From Chitinophagaceae bacterium 26-R-25 (GTDB lineage Bacteria > Bacteroidota > Bacteroidia > Chitinophagales > Chitinophagaceae), in contig JARWSJ010000004.1 of assembly GCA_029906195.1 (NCBI GenBank), forward strand, positions 558,001 through 622,000: DNA of 64,000 nucleotides, read 5' to 3'. The translations under genes were made by a program, and so were the position numbers. The notes under the pieces are model-generated. The model did no database searches. It was not told the origin of the DNA and saw only the letters and a program-made list of their open reading frames with translations. The first letter of the stretch is position 1, and the number at the start of each line of letters is the position of its first letter. Of this stretch, positions 46,609-55,188 are shown one piece after another.

Positions 46609-46845
46609 ATGAAGACACTCATCGGCTTTATCGCCATTTCTATCATTATTTGCCTACTGACCGTAACTATTTTTTGCTTTTTGAATTTCGCCTTTGTCAA
46701 CTGGCAACTTGTTTCGCAGGTAGTTAATACAACCTGTGCTGTATCAGGTAGCCTATTTGTAGTTTGGCTATGTTGCCGAATTCTTGTAACAGAACGGCGA
46801 ATTGAGGCGCGAGACGAAAATAGAACTTATCCTAAAGTAAGATAA
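46609..46845 (+). CDS. Small two-helix membrane protein
   Basis: 78 residues with two membrane helices (IAISIIICLLTVTIFCFLNF and VNTTCAVSGSLFVVWLCCRI) and a charged C-terminal tail (ERRIEARDENRTYPKVR). The ATG follows an AT-rich leader of 250 bases that holds nothing else I can name. Not recognised. It may form a unit with the gene at 46939. Confidence 0.6.
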   Translation: MKTLIGFIAISIIICLLTVTIFCFLNFAFVNWQLVSQVVNTTCAVSGSLFVVWLCCRILVTERRIEARDENRTYPKVR

Positions 46846-46938
46846 TCTTCACACGGGTTTGTATTTACAGTCCCTAACGAATTTCGAAACCAAACAGCAG
46901 ATTGAGCTGTTGCTCAATTCTGATTAAAACGCCCATCA

Positions 46939-47379
46939 ATGATAAATCTACCTTATGACGAAAAACAAATGACTAAGATTCGTGAGTTGAAGCCAATTCG
47001 CACTATCAGTGAATTCGATGCTGTCGGCCGTCTTAAAAGCAATATTTCAAATAGCGTGGCTTATAAACGGGCCTATGATCTTTTTTTGAAAGTATCTGCG
47101 CTTGTGGAAAGGATGGAACGAACAATGGAGAGAGCCATGGTTACAAGTTTAAGCAATGCATGCATTGAAATGCTTATTACGCTTTATAAAATGGATATGT
47201 CTGCAGACAAAGCCCGGCACATGGCAGCGGCATGCGAAAAAATAGAAGTTGTTGAAATGCTGCTTAGATTGGTAAAAGAATTCAAAATGATAGCTGTGTT
47301 TTATATCTCAGACCTTGAAGATCATATCAAGCAGTTAAGCAGACAGATTTATGATGAATTCAATGAAGAGCTGGCATAG
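46939..47379 (+). CDS. Four-helix-bundle protein, Avd-like
   Basis: 146 residues, entirely helical. The pattern YKRAYDLFLKVSALVERMER, a central amphipathic pair, then EMLLRLVKEFKMIAVFYISD and a final helix resembles the four-helix-bundle/Avd family (accessory protein of diversity-generating retroelements and ribosomal intervening-sequence proteins). No reverse transcriptase or template repeat lies nearby, so it would be an orphan. The family call is by pattern memory only. Confidence 0.55.
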   Translation: MINLPYDEKQMTKIRELKPIRTISEFDAVGRLKSNISNSVAYKRAYDLFLKVSALVERMERTMERAMVTSLSNACIEMLITLYKMDMSADKARHMAAACEKIEVVEMLLRLVKEFKMIAVFYISDLEDHIKQLSRQIYDEFNEELA

Positions 47380-47424
47380 GTTGTTTAATGAAGACTTGTA
47401 AATGAACTTACTTTCATAACCAAG

Positions 47425-47464
47425 CAAAAAAATCCCTCAGTCGACATATGCCAAACGAGGGATT
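47425..47464 (-). terminator. Intrinsic terminator for the minus-strand DUF2264/GH105 operon
   Basis: Read on the minus strand: AATCCCTC, loop, GAGGGATTTTTTT. The stem is 47431-47438 with 47457-47464, and the A-run on the plus strand just before 47431 gives the T-run. It lies about 65 bases after the DUF2264 stop. Confidence 0.75.
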
Positions 47465-47528
47465 GAAATGCTTATCAATTTATTTATTGCCACGGGATTT
47501 TGGTTTGCCCGATAAATCAAACTATTAA

Positions 47529-48791
47529 TTAATATTCAACATGATAGTCTTTTTTAAACGGTTGGCTACTCCATGCCTTTTTTGAAGTCCAGTCAGCAGC
47601 AGGATCGGTCCAGAATTTATTATCTGCCGGCAAGCCCAGCGGCAAGAATCCTAAAGTAGCCATGTATAAACTTCCGGTAGAAGTATAGCTATCAGCAATC
47701 ATAGGTTGTGAACCACAGAAGCCCAATACGAGCCAGCCGTTGCTATCAAAGTTATTACACTGATCATACATGCGGTGCATTACGGCACTGATAGCACAAC
47801 GAACCTGTGCAGGCTCAATATACTCGGGCAATTTTCCCATCAAAGCCACCTGCCCCAAAGCCTGAAACACAGCCGTACGATATGTGCTGGAACGACCAAA
47901 TGCAGGATAAGTTCCTTCGGGACTAATAAACCGTTCTGAAAATTCAGAATAACGGATCATGCGTTTCAAAGCAAGTTCATACTCTTCGGTTTTGACTCTG
48001 TTATGCGCCGACAATACTTTATAAAAATCAACAAGCATGGGATGAATGACATAGCTATTATAATAATCCATGCTAAATCCAGGTCCATCACTATACCATC
48101 CATCTCCAACATACCATTCATTAATTTTCTTTTGTGCAAATTGAATACGCACCGGATCTGCCTGCTCTCCAATAGTCATTAAGAAAGCTTCATTAATCCC
48201 TGCAAACAGTAACCAGTTATTATATGCACCGGTTCTGGTGCGTAAAGCTTTGAATTCTTCGGCCACTCTTTTCTTTGTTAAAGAATCCAGGGGTTCCCAC
48301 AAGGCTTTGGGTGCTCTTAAAAATGCCTGTGCCATATATGCAGCATCCACAATCGGCTGGCTTTCGGTTCTAAAGTTTAAATAATCAGGACTTGCGGGGT
48401 CAACTGCATTAACAATGCCTTTCAGCAATGCTAAACGTAATTCCTTACGCATTTTTCCTTCTTTGGTATCATCATCAGGCAAAGCCAGCCATGGTGCTAC
48501 GCCTGCCATGGTTCGACCAACGGCTTCCAGATGTGTTACCTTTTTATAAAAATCAGGTTTTGCACCTGGCGGTACTTCCACCGGCATATTTTTTCTCAGT
48601 GTCCCATTGGCCAGGTTAAATATCACGGGTGAAGCCATTTTATATAACAAATTGCTCCAATACTCGCGATCCTGCAGTCCTGTCGTTACTGCTGATTTAG
48701 TCGCTTTGTTCTTTTGAGCTAACAGCGCCTGGTTATCTAAACACATTGTGGCAACCAGCAGGAAAACAAAAGTTTTTTTAAAATATCTCAT
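47529..48791 (-). CDS. DUF2264-family protein, exported
   Basis: 420 residues with a signal peptide (about 1-25, ALLAQ). DREYWSNLLYKMASPVIFNL, LEAVGRTMAGVAPWLALPDD, NNWLLFAGINEAFLM and GDGWYSDGPGFSMDYYNSYV are the conserved blocks of DUF2264, an (alpha/alpha)-barrel family found in polysaccharide loci and probably enzymatic. It is 36 bases downstream of the GH105 gene and cotranscribed with it. Substrate inferred only from that partner. Confidence 0.9.
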   Translation of the reverse strand: MRYFKKTFVFLLVATMCLDNQALLAQKNKATKSAVTTGLQDREYWSNLLYKMASPVIFNLANGTLRKNMPVEVPPGAKPDFYKKVTHLEAVGRTMAGVAPWLALPDDDTKEGKMRKELRLALLKGIVNAVDPASPDYLNFRTESQPIVDAAYMAQAFLRAPKALWEPLDSLTKKRVAEEFKALRTRTGAYNNWLLFAGINEAFLMTIGEQADPVRIQFAQKKINEWYVGDGWYSDGPGFSMDYYNSYVIHPMLVDFYKVLSAHNRVKTEEYELALKRMIRYSEFSERFISPEGTYPAFGRSSTYRTAVFQALGQVALMGKLPEYIEPAQVRCAISAVMHRMYDQCNNFDSNGWLVLGFCGSQPMIADSYTSTGSLYMATLGFLPLGLPADNKFWTDPAADWTSKKAWSSQPFKKDYHVEY

Positions 48792-48827
48792 GATGTAGAT
48801 TTCGGATTATGTTTGGTCTATAAATGA

Positions 48828-50186
48828 TCAGCTCTTTTTTATTCTAAAGAATTTACTGCTGCCGGGGGATAAGGATGTTTGGAAAACAATTGATTTCGGT
48901 TTTCTCTCATCAGTGTAAATGGCTTCAAAAGGAATTTGTTCTCCCGAAATGGCATCTTCTAAAACAATACCTTTCACGTTAGCTTTCTTGATTTGAGCAG
49001 CTACAGATGTCCATTCAACGGTTACTTTTACATTCTTTTCTGATGCGGCAGGGTTAACAGCCAGCACCATGGCAGTATTTTTCTGTTGATCAATTGTCAT
49101 GCGTAACATTTCTGAACCAGCCAATAGAAATGCCCCAACGCCATAAACATCAGTATCGTCGTAGGTCACTTTATCAGGAGCTGCGCCCTGCGCCTGAACG
49201 TACCCCAGTTTTCCATCAGGATGTACAGAAGTAATTAGCGCATTCCAGGCTTTGGTTACAACCGGTCCATATTTTTTATAAGGCAGGATTCCCTGATTAA
49301 TTCCCCAGGTTAAGGCATAACAAAAGAAACCGGTACCACTGGTTTCCTTTACCGGGTACGTACCAGGATCAAGCAAACTGGCGTGCCAGCTACCATCAGC
49401 CAGTTGAATACTCGCTACCTTTTCCGACATGTTTTTGAAAAGTTGAATGAACTTCGCTCTGTCAGAATGATCTTTCGGCATTACCGTTAAGACCCTAACT
49501 AAGCCTCCCATTACCCAACCGTTTCCCCGGCTCCAAAATACCTTTGTTCCGTTCTTTTCTTTCTTATTGAAATAACGGCTATCTCTATAATATAAGGACT
49601 CTTCTTTATCATACAGGTATTCCGTCGATTTCCACCATAGTTGAGATGCAGTATCCAGGTACTTTGAATCGCCGGTCGCTTCGGTAAGGTAAGCCAATGC
49701 AGGAGGTCCCATAAATAAGGCATCACACCATGCCCATTCACGCGATTGCACGCCATTTTTCCACTCCAGGCTTTCTGTGTGCGGCAGTAAAGCGATGGTA
49801 TCGGCCGCGGATTTAAAATCCTCAATATACCGTGGATCCTGATAGATGGTGTACAATTGGGAATAAAGCTGTCCTACACAATAATCATCTGCAAAGCGAC
49901 GGTAATGGCCTATTTTCCAGTCATTGTCTTCACCTACCTGAATTAGTTTTTTGTAATAAATTTCGTCGTTAGCTATTTTGCTCCAAGCCATCATCCCGGC
50001 GTACATGGCTCCGCTGGTCCAGTCTTTTTTAGGATTTTTCCAGCCCTCGGTCTCCAGGGTTTTCCATTGCCAATCGGCTACCTTTTTCATTTGATGGAAA
50101 ATACTATCAGCGCGTAGTTCTTGTTTTTGAGCCTGTGCTGAACAAATTGTAATCAGTGCTAAAAATAAAAATGTAAGTTTTCGCAT
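48828..50186 (-). CDS. GH105/GH88-family unsaturated glycuronyl hydrolase
   Basis: 452 residues with a signal peptide (1-20, SAQA). The (alpha/alpha)6 barrel motifs are RRFADDYCVGQLY (about 97-108), EWAWCDALFMGPPALAYL with D155 as the likely catalytic acid, and FWSRGNGWVMGGLVRVL near 218. The C-terminal 90 residues add a small beta domain. Family members remove the unsaturated uronic acid that polysaccharide lyases leave on pectin-type or similar chains. It is the first gene of the minus-strand operon and has a LacI-type operator upstream. Confidence 0.92.
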   Translation of the reverse strand: MRKLTFLFLALITICSAQAQKQELRADSIFHQMKKVADWQWKTLETEGWKNPKKDWTSGAMYAGMMAWSKIANDEIYYKKLIQVGEDNDWKIGHYRRFADDYCVGQLYSQLYTIYQDPRYIEDFKSAADTIALLPHTESLEWKNGVQSREWAWCDALFMGPPALAYLTEATGDSKYLDTASQLWWKSTEYLYDKEESLYYRDSRYFNKKEKNGTKVFWSRGNGWVMGGLVRVLTVMPKDHSDRAKFIQLFKNMSEKVASIQLADGSWHASLLDPGTYPVKETSGTGFFCYALTWGINQGILPYKKYGPVVTKAWNALITSVHPDGKLGYVQAQGAAPDKVTYDDTDVYGVGAFLLAGSEMLRMTIDQQKNTAMVLAVNPAASEKNVKVTVEWTSVAAQIKKANVKGIVLEDAISGEQIPFEAIYTDERKPKSIVFQTSLSPGSSKFFRIKKS

Positions 50187-50359
50187 TTAGTGTAAGGTTT
50201 TCGCTTTCGGTTATCTCATTTTTATGGATTACCAAATATGATATGAAGCCGATTTACGTAAACTTTTATCATATAATAAATCGGACGCTTCGTTCTTAGT
50301 CTACCCAGCGTACTATTTGGTAAATGGTGTTAAAGCATTCTGTAGCGAATATAGTTTTA

Positions 50360-50394
50360 CAAACCTAAAGAGGACCAGATTTTAAACACACAAA
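50360..50394 (-). promoter_or_regulatory. Promoter of the GH105/DUF2264 operon
   Basis: On the minus strand TAGGTTTG (50367 to 50360) matches TAnnTTTG. A TTTG (50394 to 50391) lies 23 bases further upstream and is part of the operator palindrome. A repressor bound there would cover the -33 region. Confidence 0.5.
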
Positions 50395-50400
50395 CGTTTG
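50391..50400. promoter_or_regulatory. LacI-type operator, GH105 side
   Basis: Palindrome CAAACGTTTG. In the direction of the GH105 gene it reads ATTGCGCAAACGTTTG, matching 51915-51930 (ATTACGCAAACGTTTG) in 15 of 16 bases. The CG-centred form is typical of LacI-family operators, and the LacI gene lies between the two sites. Confidence 0.7.
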
Positions 50401-50611
50401 CGCAATTTTACAGGGGCCAGGGAAGTAACTACACGTACAATAGAAAAATATATTATGCTCATTCGTCTTTGGAAGTGAAGATCACATGTTGGTTTTGCTG
50501 CATCATGATTAAATGTGTAAACTGGATTTCTTCTGGTTACATATGATTTGCAGTCTAAAAATAATTGGGAGAGCTTTGTATAATGAAAGCTTAATCATTC
50601 AAAAATCATGA

Positions 50612-51631
50612 CTAACCATGGATTACCAAATCAGAATCAATAATGATTTTATAATGCATCTGATCTTCCGTGTTTTCAATTTTATTTTGCAATAGTTCTA
50701 CCAGCATTTGTGCTGCTTTTTGGCCTTGCTTAAATGGATATTGTTCAACACTTGCAATTGGACGAAATTTCAGGTGTGGCAACATGGGCAAGTTGACATA
50801 GCTTACAAACAGCAAATCTTTGTTGACACAAATTTTTTGTTGAGTAGCGTAGTGCATAGCATCCATAGCTACATAATCGTTGAATGTGACGATGGCGGTT
50901 GGCTTTCGCTTATGTGACAATAATTTTTGAGTGGCTTCGTAAACGCTTTCTTTTGACAAGTCACAATTAAAAACCAATGAAGGATCAAATTTAAGCCTGT
51001 TTTTTTGCATTGCCTGTATATAGCCATCGCGCCTTTCAGCAGTAGCGACCAACGTTTTGGGACCATTGATCATTCCGATAACTCTGTGGCGTCCTTTAAG
51101 CAAATAGCTGATGGCTTTCATGGTGCCAGATAAAATATTGCACGCAACATAGTTGATGTCCGTCATGTCAGGAATTCTATCAAAGAAAACTACTGGTATG
51201 TTCGCTTTTTTAAAAAACTCAAAATGTTCATATGTTTTTGTATTCTTTGTAATGGAAATAATTAGCCCGTCAACGCGATGTTTTTTCATTGTTTCCATCA
51301 ACTGTTTTTCTCTTTCGATATCATCGTGGCTTTGCCCCATTAACACAGTGTAGCCCTTCATGTTGGCTACTTCTTCAATGCCGCTGATCGCAGAAGAAAA
51401 AAATGACTCAGACAAACCTGGTAGAATAACTCCTATGGTAAATGTTTTGCGTTGCTGAAGTGAGATGGCCATTTGGTTTGGCTCATAATCCAACTTTTGT
51501 GCTAATTGCTGAACAAGGGTTTTTGTTTTTAATCCTATGGAAGGATGATTGTGCAATGCTCTGGAAACAGTTGATATGGATATATTCAACCGTTTGGCTA
51601 TTTCCTTTATTGTTGGTTGTTTTTCGGTCAT
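50612..51631 (-). CDS. LacI-family transcriptional regulator
   Basis: 339 residues. The N-terminal helix-turn-helix and hinge (TIKEIAKRLNISISTVSRAL, then LDYEPNQMAISLQ) are followed by a periplasmic-binding-protein-like sugar domain (FTIGVILPGLSESFFSSAIS through ...MLVELLQNKI). It lies between the divergent GH105 and SusC units and probably represses or activates both through the CAAACGTTTG sites. Confidence 0.95.
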   Translation of the reverse strand: MTEKQPTIKEIAKRLNISISTVSRALHNHPSIGLKTKTLVQQLAQKLDYEPNQMAISLQQRKTFTIGVILPGLSESFFSSAISGIEEVANMKGYTVLMGQSHDDIEREKQLMETMKKHRVDGLIISITKNTKTYEHFEFFKKANIPVVFFDRIPDMTDINYVACNILSGTMKAISYLLKGRHRVIGMINGPKTLVATAERRDGYIQAMQKNRLKFDPSLVFNCDLSKESVYEATQKLLSHKRKPTAIVTFNDYVAMDAMHYATQQKICVNKDLLFVSYVNLPMLPHLKFRPIASVEQYPFKQGQKAAQMLVELLQNKIENTEDQMHYKIIIDSDLVIHG

Positions 51632-51836
51632 AATAATCTACTATGCAGCCTTGCAAACAGGAAAACAAGTGCAATCGTTAATTGGGTAAATATTTTTAGG
51701 GCCGTTAAAGGTGCATTTTTTCCGTTATTTCGCCTGATTTTTTTTCGAGGTTTTTTTAAGTCTTCTTTTCACTATCCTCTGTGTCAGGAATTGTATCAAA
51801 ATGATCTTATATAGGTTTATGTGATGGTCATTTGGT

Positions 51837-51857
51837 ATAACGTTATATAACGTTTAT
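51837..51857. promoter_or_regulatory. Tandem ATAACGTTAT-type sites
   Basis: ATAACGTTAT (51837-51846, perfect palindrome) abuts ATAACGTTTAT (51847-51857). The AACGTT centre is the same as in the CAAACGTTTG operator, so these could be extra, weaker LacI sites near the regulator's own promoter. Confidence 0.35.
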
Positions 51858-51920
51858 GCGCACTTTTTTTGCAAAATCATCTATTGAACGTGGATTTACT
51901 ATGGTGTTTTTAAGATTACG

Positions 51921-51930
51921 CAAACGTTTG
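51921..51930. promoter_or_regulatory. LacI-type operator, SusC side
   Basis: Palindrome CAAACGTTTG, 48 bases upstream of the -33 element of the SusC promoter and in the same orientation relative to its target as the 50391 site. The upstream place would suit activation or DNA looping rather than simple blocking. Confidence 0.7.
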
Positions 51931-51977
51931 ATAACTCCGTCATTGCTATCACATGCGATATTTTATAATGTGTGTAG

Positions 51978-52009
51978 TTGGCAAAGTATGCAAATCTCAT
52001 ATAGATTTG
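51978..52009 (+). promoter_or_regulatory. Promoter of the SusC/SusD operon
   Basis: TTG (51978-51980), 21 bases, TAGATTTG (52002-52009), a full match to TAnnTTTG. Confidence 0.6.
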
Positions 52010-52147
52010 TTAAAACCGAAACTGCTGAAAATGTTATTACTGCTTAAAGGATTTGGTTACAAATTTTTAAGCATTTAGCACTCCGCAAGAGAAGCAAAAA
52101 AGTATAAGCATTTTCTCTAACCAATAAATTCTAAAAAGTATCTTCTT

Positions 52148-55135
52148 ATGAGAATAGGCAATAAGTCGTTATTAAGGTTGGTGCTATTTTGTGCTGTCTG
52201 TATTGCAACCACACAGGTTTCAGAGGCACAAAGCAAAAGCGACTCAAAAGACACTTCACAAGTTGCAAAAGATACAACTCAGTTACTAAGCAAGGCCGAT
52301 TATTCCATATTGCCTGTTAAACGATCTATAGGACCGGTACCAATGGGTACCATTGAGTCAAAGCCATTGATTTCCCTACAGCAAATGCTGAAAGGAAATG
52401 CAGTGGGTGTATTTGTTCCGGAAAGAAGCGGAGAACCGGGTTCAGATCAAACAAGCATGTTTGTCAGAGGTTTGTCAATGCCTTTGCTGCTGCGCCGCGA
52501 TATCAATGCTACACAACCCACAGTGTTTTTGAACGGATTGCCACTCATCCAGGAAAATCCTTTCGCATACGATGTGCAACAGTATGACTACAACAGGATA
52601 GGTACTCAAACCAATTTGTTGTCAATAATTGATCTGGACAACGTTGAATCCATTAATGTTTACAAGAATGCAGGTGATATTGGAGAGCTGGGTCCATGGG
52701 CGCCTAACGGTGTAATCTGGATCACTACTAAAAATGCACATCAAGCTGAGCGCCAGGTAAGCGTAAACAGTTATGTTGGGTTTGCTCAACGACCCGCTGT
52801 TACCACGCTGAATGCTGCTGATGAAAATGCTTTCAGACAACCTTTTTACGCGAAGTATGCAACTGCAGACGGGAAAACAAATTATCCATCATACCTGGCC
52901 AATAATCTTAGTCCTGATTATTATGGAAAATCAGATTGGACGGATTTGTATTATAAAAACGCGGCACTTTACAATGTTAACCTGAGTGTTACCGGTGGTT
53001 CTGATCGTGCGAACTTTCGTTTTTTTGGAGGTGCTACAACCAATAACGGAACAGCTGATCAAACGGGCTTCAGCCGCTATCAGGCATTCTTTTCAGTAAA
53101 TATGCTTCCGTTGAAATGGTTGACTTCTTCTACCACTATCAATGCTTCGATGATGAAGCGTGAGGGAGCAAGATATTTGCGCGATCGCTTTGCAGAAGCA
53201 AGATATCTTCCGGATCTGACAACTCCTCTTGCACCAAACAAAACGATGTACTCGAATTATCTTAACCAACTGGGTACAGGCGTTGATAATAACGTCACAA
53301 ACAGTATTCAGGGTGCTTTCTCCCTGGCGGCGAAACTTAATAATTTCGGAATAGTTTCCAAGCTGTCTTTCGACTATAACACTGGTGTGAGAGATCAGTT
53401 CTTTCCTACAACCATAATGGAGAATAACAACTTTGTATCTAATTATTTCGGTTATAATCAAAGGCTGTTCTTCGATAACGCTGCTACCTATAAATGGGAC
53501 TTGAACAAGGCGAATAAATTCGAATTCAAAGCGGGTTTTTCTTACAACACTGACCTGAATAAATACAACTACGCTTACGCATACAATACGCCAAGTGACT
53601 TTATTAAGCTAAACATGGTTGATGGAAATTCAAATCACACTTCTACTGTAATTTCTGCTTCAAACCCTAAAGGCACTGTGTATTTGACTCCGGTGGCGGG
53701 CATGCTCGTTACCAGGTTTATTGATCAGGAAGCTCATCGCCGCGCCAGCCTTTACGCTAAAGTGAATTACGATTTTAAAGAGATGATTAATGCATCTCTG
53801 TTAATTAGAAATGACGGTTCTTCTACGCAGCAACCTGACAGCCGCTGGTATATGCCAATGCCAACAGCTGCTATCGACATGGATCTGACAAAGATCTTCG
53901 GGATAGATAATAGTCATAACACAATCAATAATTTGATTTTGTCTAGTTCTTATGGAGTAGTAGGGAGAGATAATCTTAACGACCGTTTTGCTGCCGGCCC
54001 GCAATATGGTGTGGACCTGGGTTGGAACGACGCGACAACTATTGCTTCCTATAATGGATTTGCTGGTTTAACAAGGCCTTATTCAAGTGGCTGGGTAGGA
54101 TATGGTTTCAAATGGGCACATACAGAAAATTTCAACGCAGGCATTAAAGCAGATTTTTTTAAATCGAGGTTAAATATCGGTGTTGATTATTATAGAAAAG
54201 CTGACAAGGATATGTTGTTTGCTGTGCCTGTATCATCTGAATCAGGTTACGCTACCCAGTACCTCAATGGAATGGACGTGTTGAATAAAGGTGTTGAAGT
54301 GATCGTAAACGGCGACATCATAAGAGACGCTAAGCATCACATCACATGGAATGCTCAGCTGAATGTTGCAGTTAATCAAAATGAATTAACAAAGCTGCCA
54401 GGCGATTTGAGTTCTGTAATAATTGGTGACAGAAAATTGCAGGTTGGTCACGCGATTGATGAATACTGGCTGTTGAAAAATGATGGAATTTATACGACTG
54501 ATCCAACCGGCGCACAAAACTATAAAGGCATCGCATTAAAAGCCGGCGATCCAATATGGGCCAATACACAAGGCGATCCAAACACAATTAATGATGATGA
54601 TAAAGTACTGATGGGTCACGCTATGCCTAAGGTAACAGGAGGCTTTGCCAATAACATTAAGTATAAAGACTTCAACGTAAGCTTTGATATATACTTCGCA
54701 TTGGGCCAAAAAATATTAAATCAATACGCATCTCAAAGATTAGATTTTGTCAATAACGAAAACGGCGGAACAATGAGCTCTGTAAAGGAGATCACTTACT
54801 GGCAAAAAAATGCGGACTTGTCTAAATATCCTGTATATAACCCATGGAGCAATGTGATACCGTATCAATTAAACCAGAATTTATTTTTGGAAGATGCATC
54901 ATTTGTCAAACTGCGTTCGGTAACTGCAGGATATGATTTTATCAACAGCAGGTTTATCAAAAAACTTGGCGGCAACTTCACTCGTGTATATGTGTATGTA
55001 ACGGGCATGAACTTGTTGACCATTACTCCATTTAAAGGTAACGATCCTGAACTGGTAGATTTTAACGGACATTATACAGGATACGGTTTGCCGCTATCAA
55101 AGTCATACACATTCGGTATCAAATTAGAACTATAG
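52148..55135 (+). CDS. SusC/RagA-type TonB-linked receptor lacking the carboxypeptidase-like domain
   Basis: 995 residues. Signal peptide at about 1-28 (SEAQ), then a short polar linker instead of the usual carboxypeptidase-D-like domain. Plug at about 55-195 (SLQQMLKGNAVGVFVPERSG, TVFLNGLPLIQENPFAYD, WAPNGVIWITTKNA), then the barrel. It has no STN domain, so signalling through FecR is unlikely; control is probably by LacI. It pairs with the SusD gene that follows. Confidence 0.93.
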   Translation: MRIGNKSLLRLVLFCAVCIATTQVSEAQSKSDSKDTSQVAKDTTQLLSKADYSILPVKRSIGPVPMGTIESKPLISLQQMLKGNAVGVFVPERSGEPGSDQTSMFVRGLSMPLLLRRDINATQPTVFLNGLPLIQENPFAYDVQQYDYNRIGTQTNLLSIIDLDNVESINVYKNAGDIGELGPWAPNGVIWITTKNAHQAERQVSVNSYVGFAQRPAVTTLNAADENAFRQPFYAKYATADGKTNYPSYLANNLSPDYYGKSDWTDLYYKNAALYNVNLSVTGGSDRANFRFFGGATTNNGTADQTGFSRYQAFFSVNMLPLKWLTSSTTINASMMKREGARYLRDRFAEARYLPDLTTPLAPNKTMYSNYLNQLGTGVDNNVTNSIQGAFSLAAKLNNFGIVSKLSFDYNTGVRDQFFPTTIMENNNFVSNYFGYNQRLFFDNAATYKWDLNKANKFEFKAGFSYNTDLNKYNYAYAYNTPSDFIKLNMVDGNSNHTSTVISASNPKGTVYLTPVAGMLVTRFIDQEAHRRASLYAKVNYDFKEMINASLLIRNDGSSTQQPDSRWYMPMPTAAIDMDLTKIFGIDNSHNTINNLILSSSYGVVGRDNLNDRFAAGPQYGVDLGWNDATTIASYNGFAGLTRPYSSGWVGYGFKWAHTENFNAGIKADFFKSRLNIGVDYYRKADKDMLFAVPVSSESGYATQYLNGMDVLNKGVEVIVNGDIIRDAKHHITWNAQLNVAVNQNELTKLPGDLSSVIIGDRKLQVGHAIDEYWLLKNDGIYTTDPTGAQNYKGIALKAGDPIWANTQGDPNTINDDDKVLMGHAMPKVTGGFANNIKYKDFNVSFDIYFALGQKILNQYASQRLDFVNNENGGTMSSVKEITYWQKNADLSKYPVYNPWSNVIPYQLNQNLFLEDASFVKLRSVTAGYDFINSRFIKKLGGNFTRVYVYVTGMNLLTITPFKGNDPELVDFNGHYTGYGLPLSKSYTFGIKLEL

Positions 55136-55188
55136 ACTGGTTTGAGTTTATACCAGAAAAATCATTATTCAATATTTAATAGTAAGAG

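Larger units (their letters stand above)
50187..50611. other. Regulatory gap between GH105 and LacI genes
   Basis: 425 bases without a gene. It holds the minus-strand promoter and the operator described separately; the part 50401-50611 shows nothing further I can name. Confidence 0.5.
51632..52147. other. Regulatory gap upstream of the SusC gene at 52148
   Basis: 516 bases without a gene. It contains two AACGTT-centred near-palindromes (51837-51846 and 51847-51857), the operator at 51921 and a promoter at 51978-52009. The leader after the predicted start is about 130 bases and AT-rich. Confidence 0.5.

Noticed and set aside
46939-47379. A complete diversity-generating retroelement
   Set aside because: No reverse transcriptase frame and no template/variable repeat pair were seen near the Avd-like gene.
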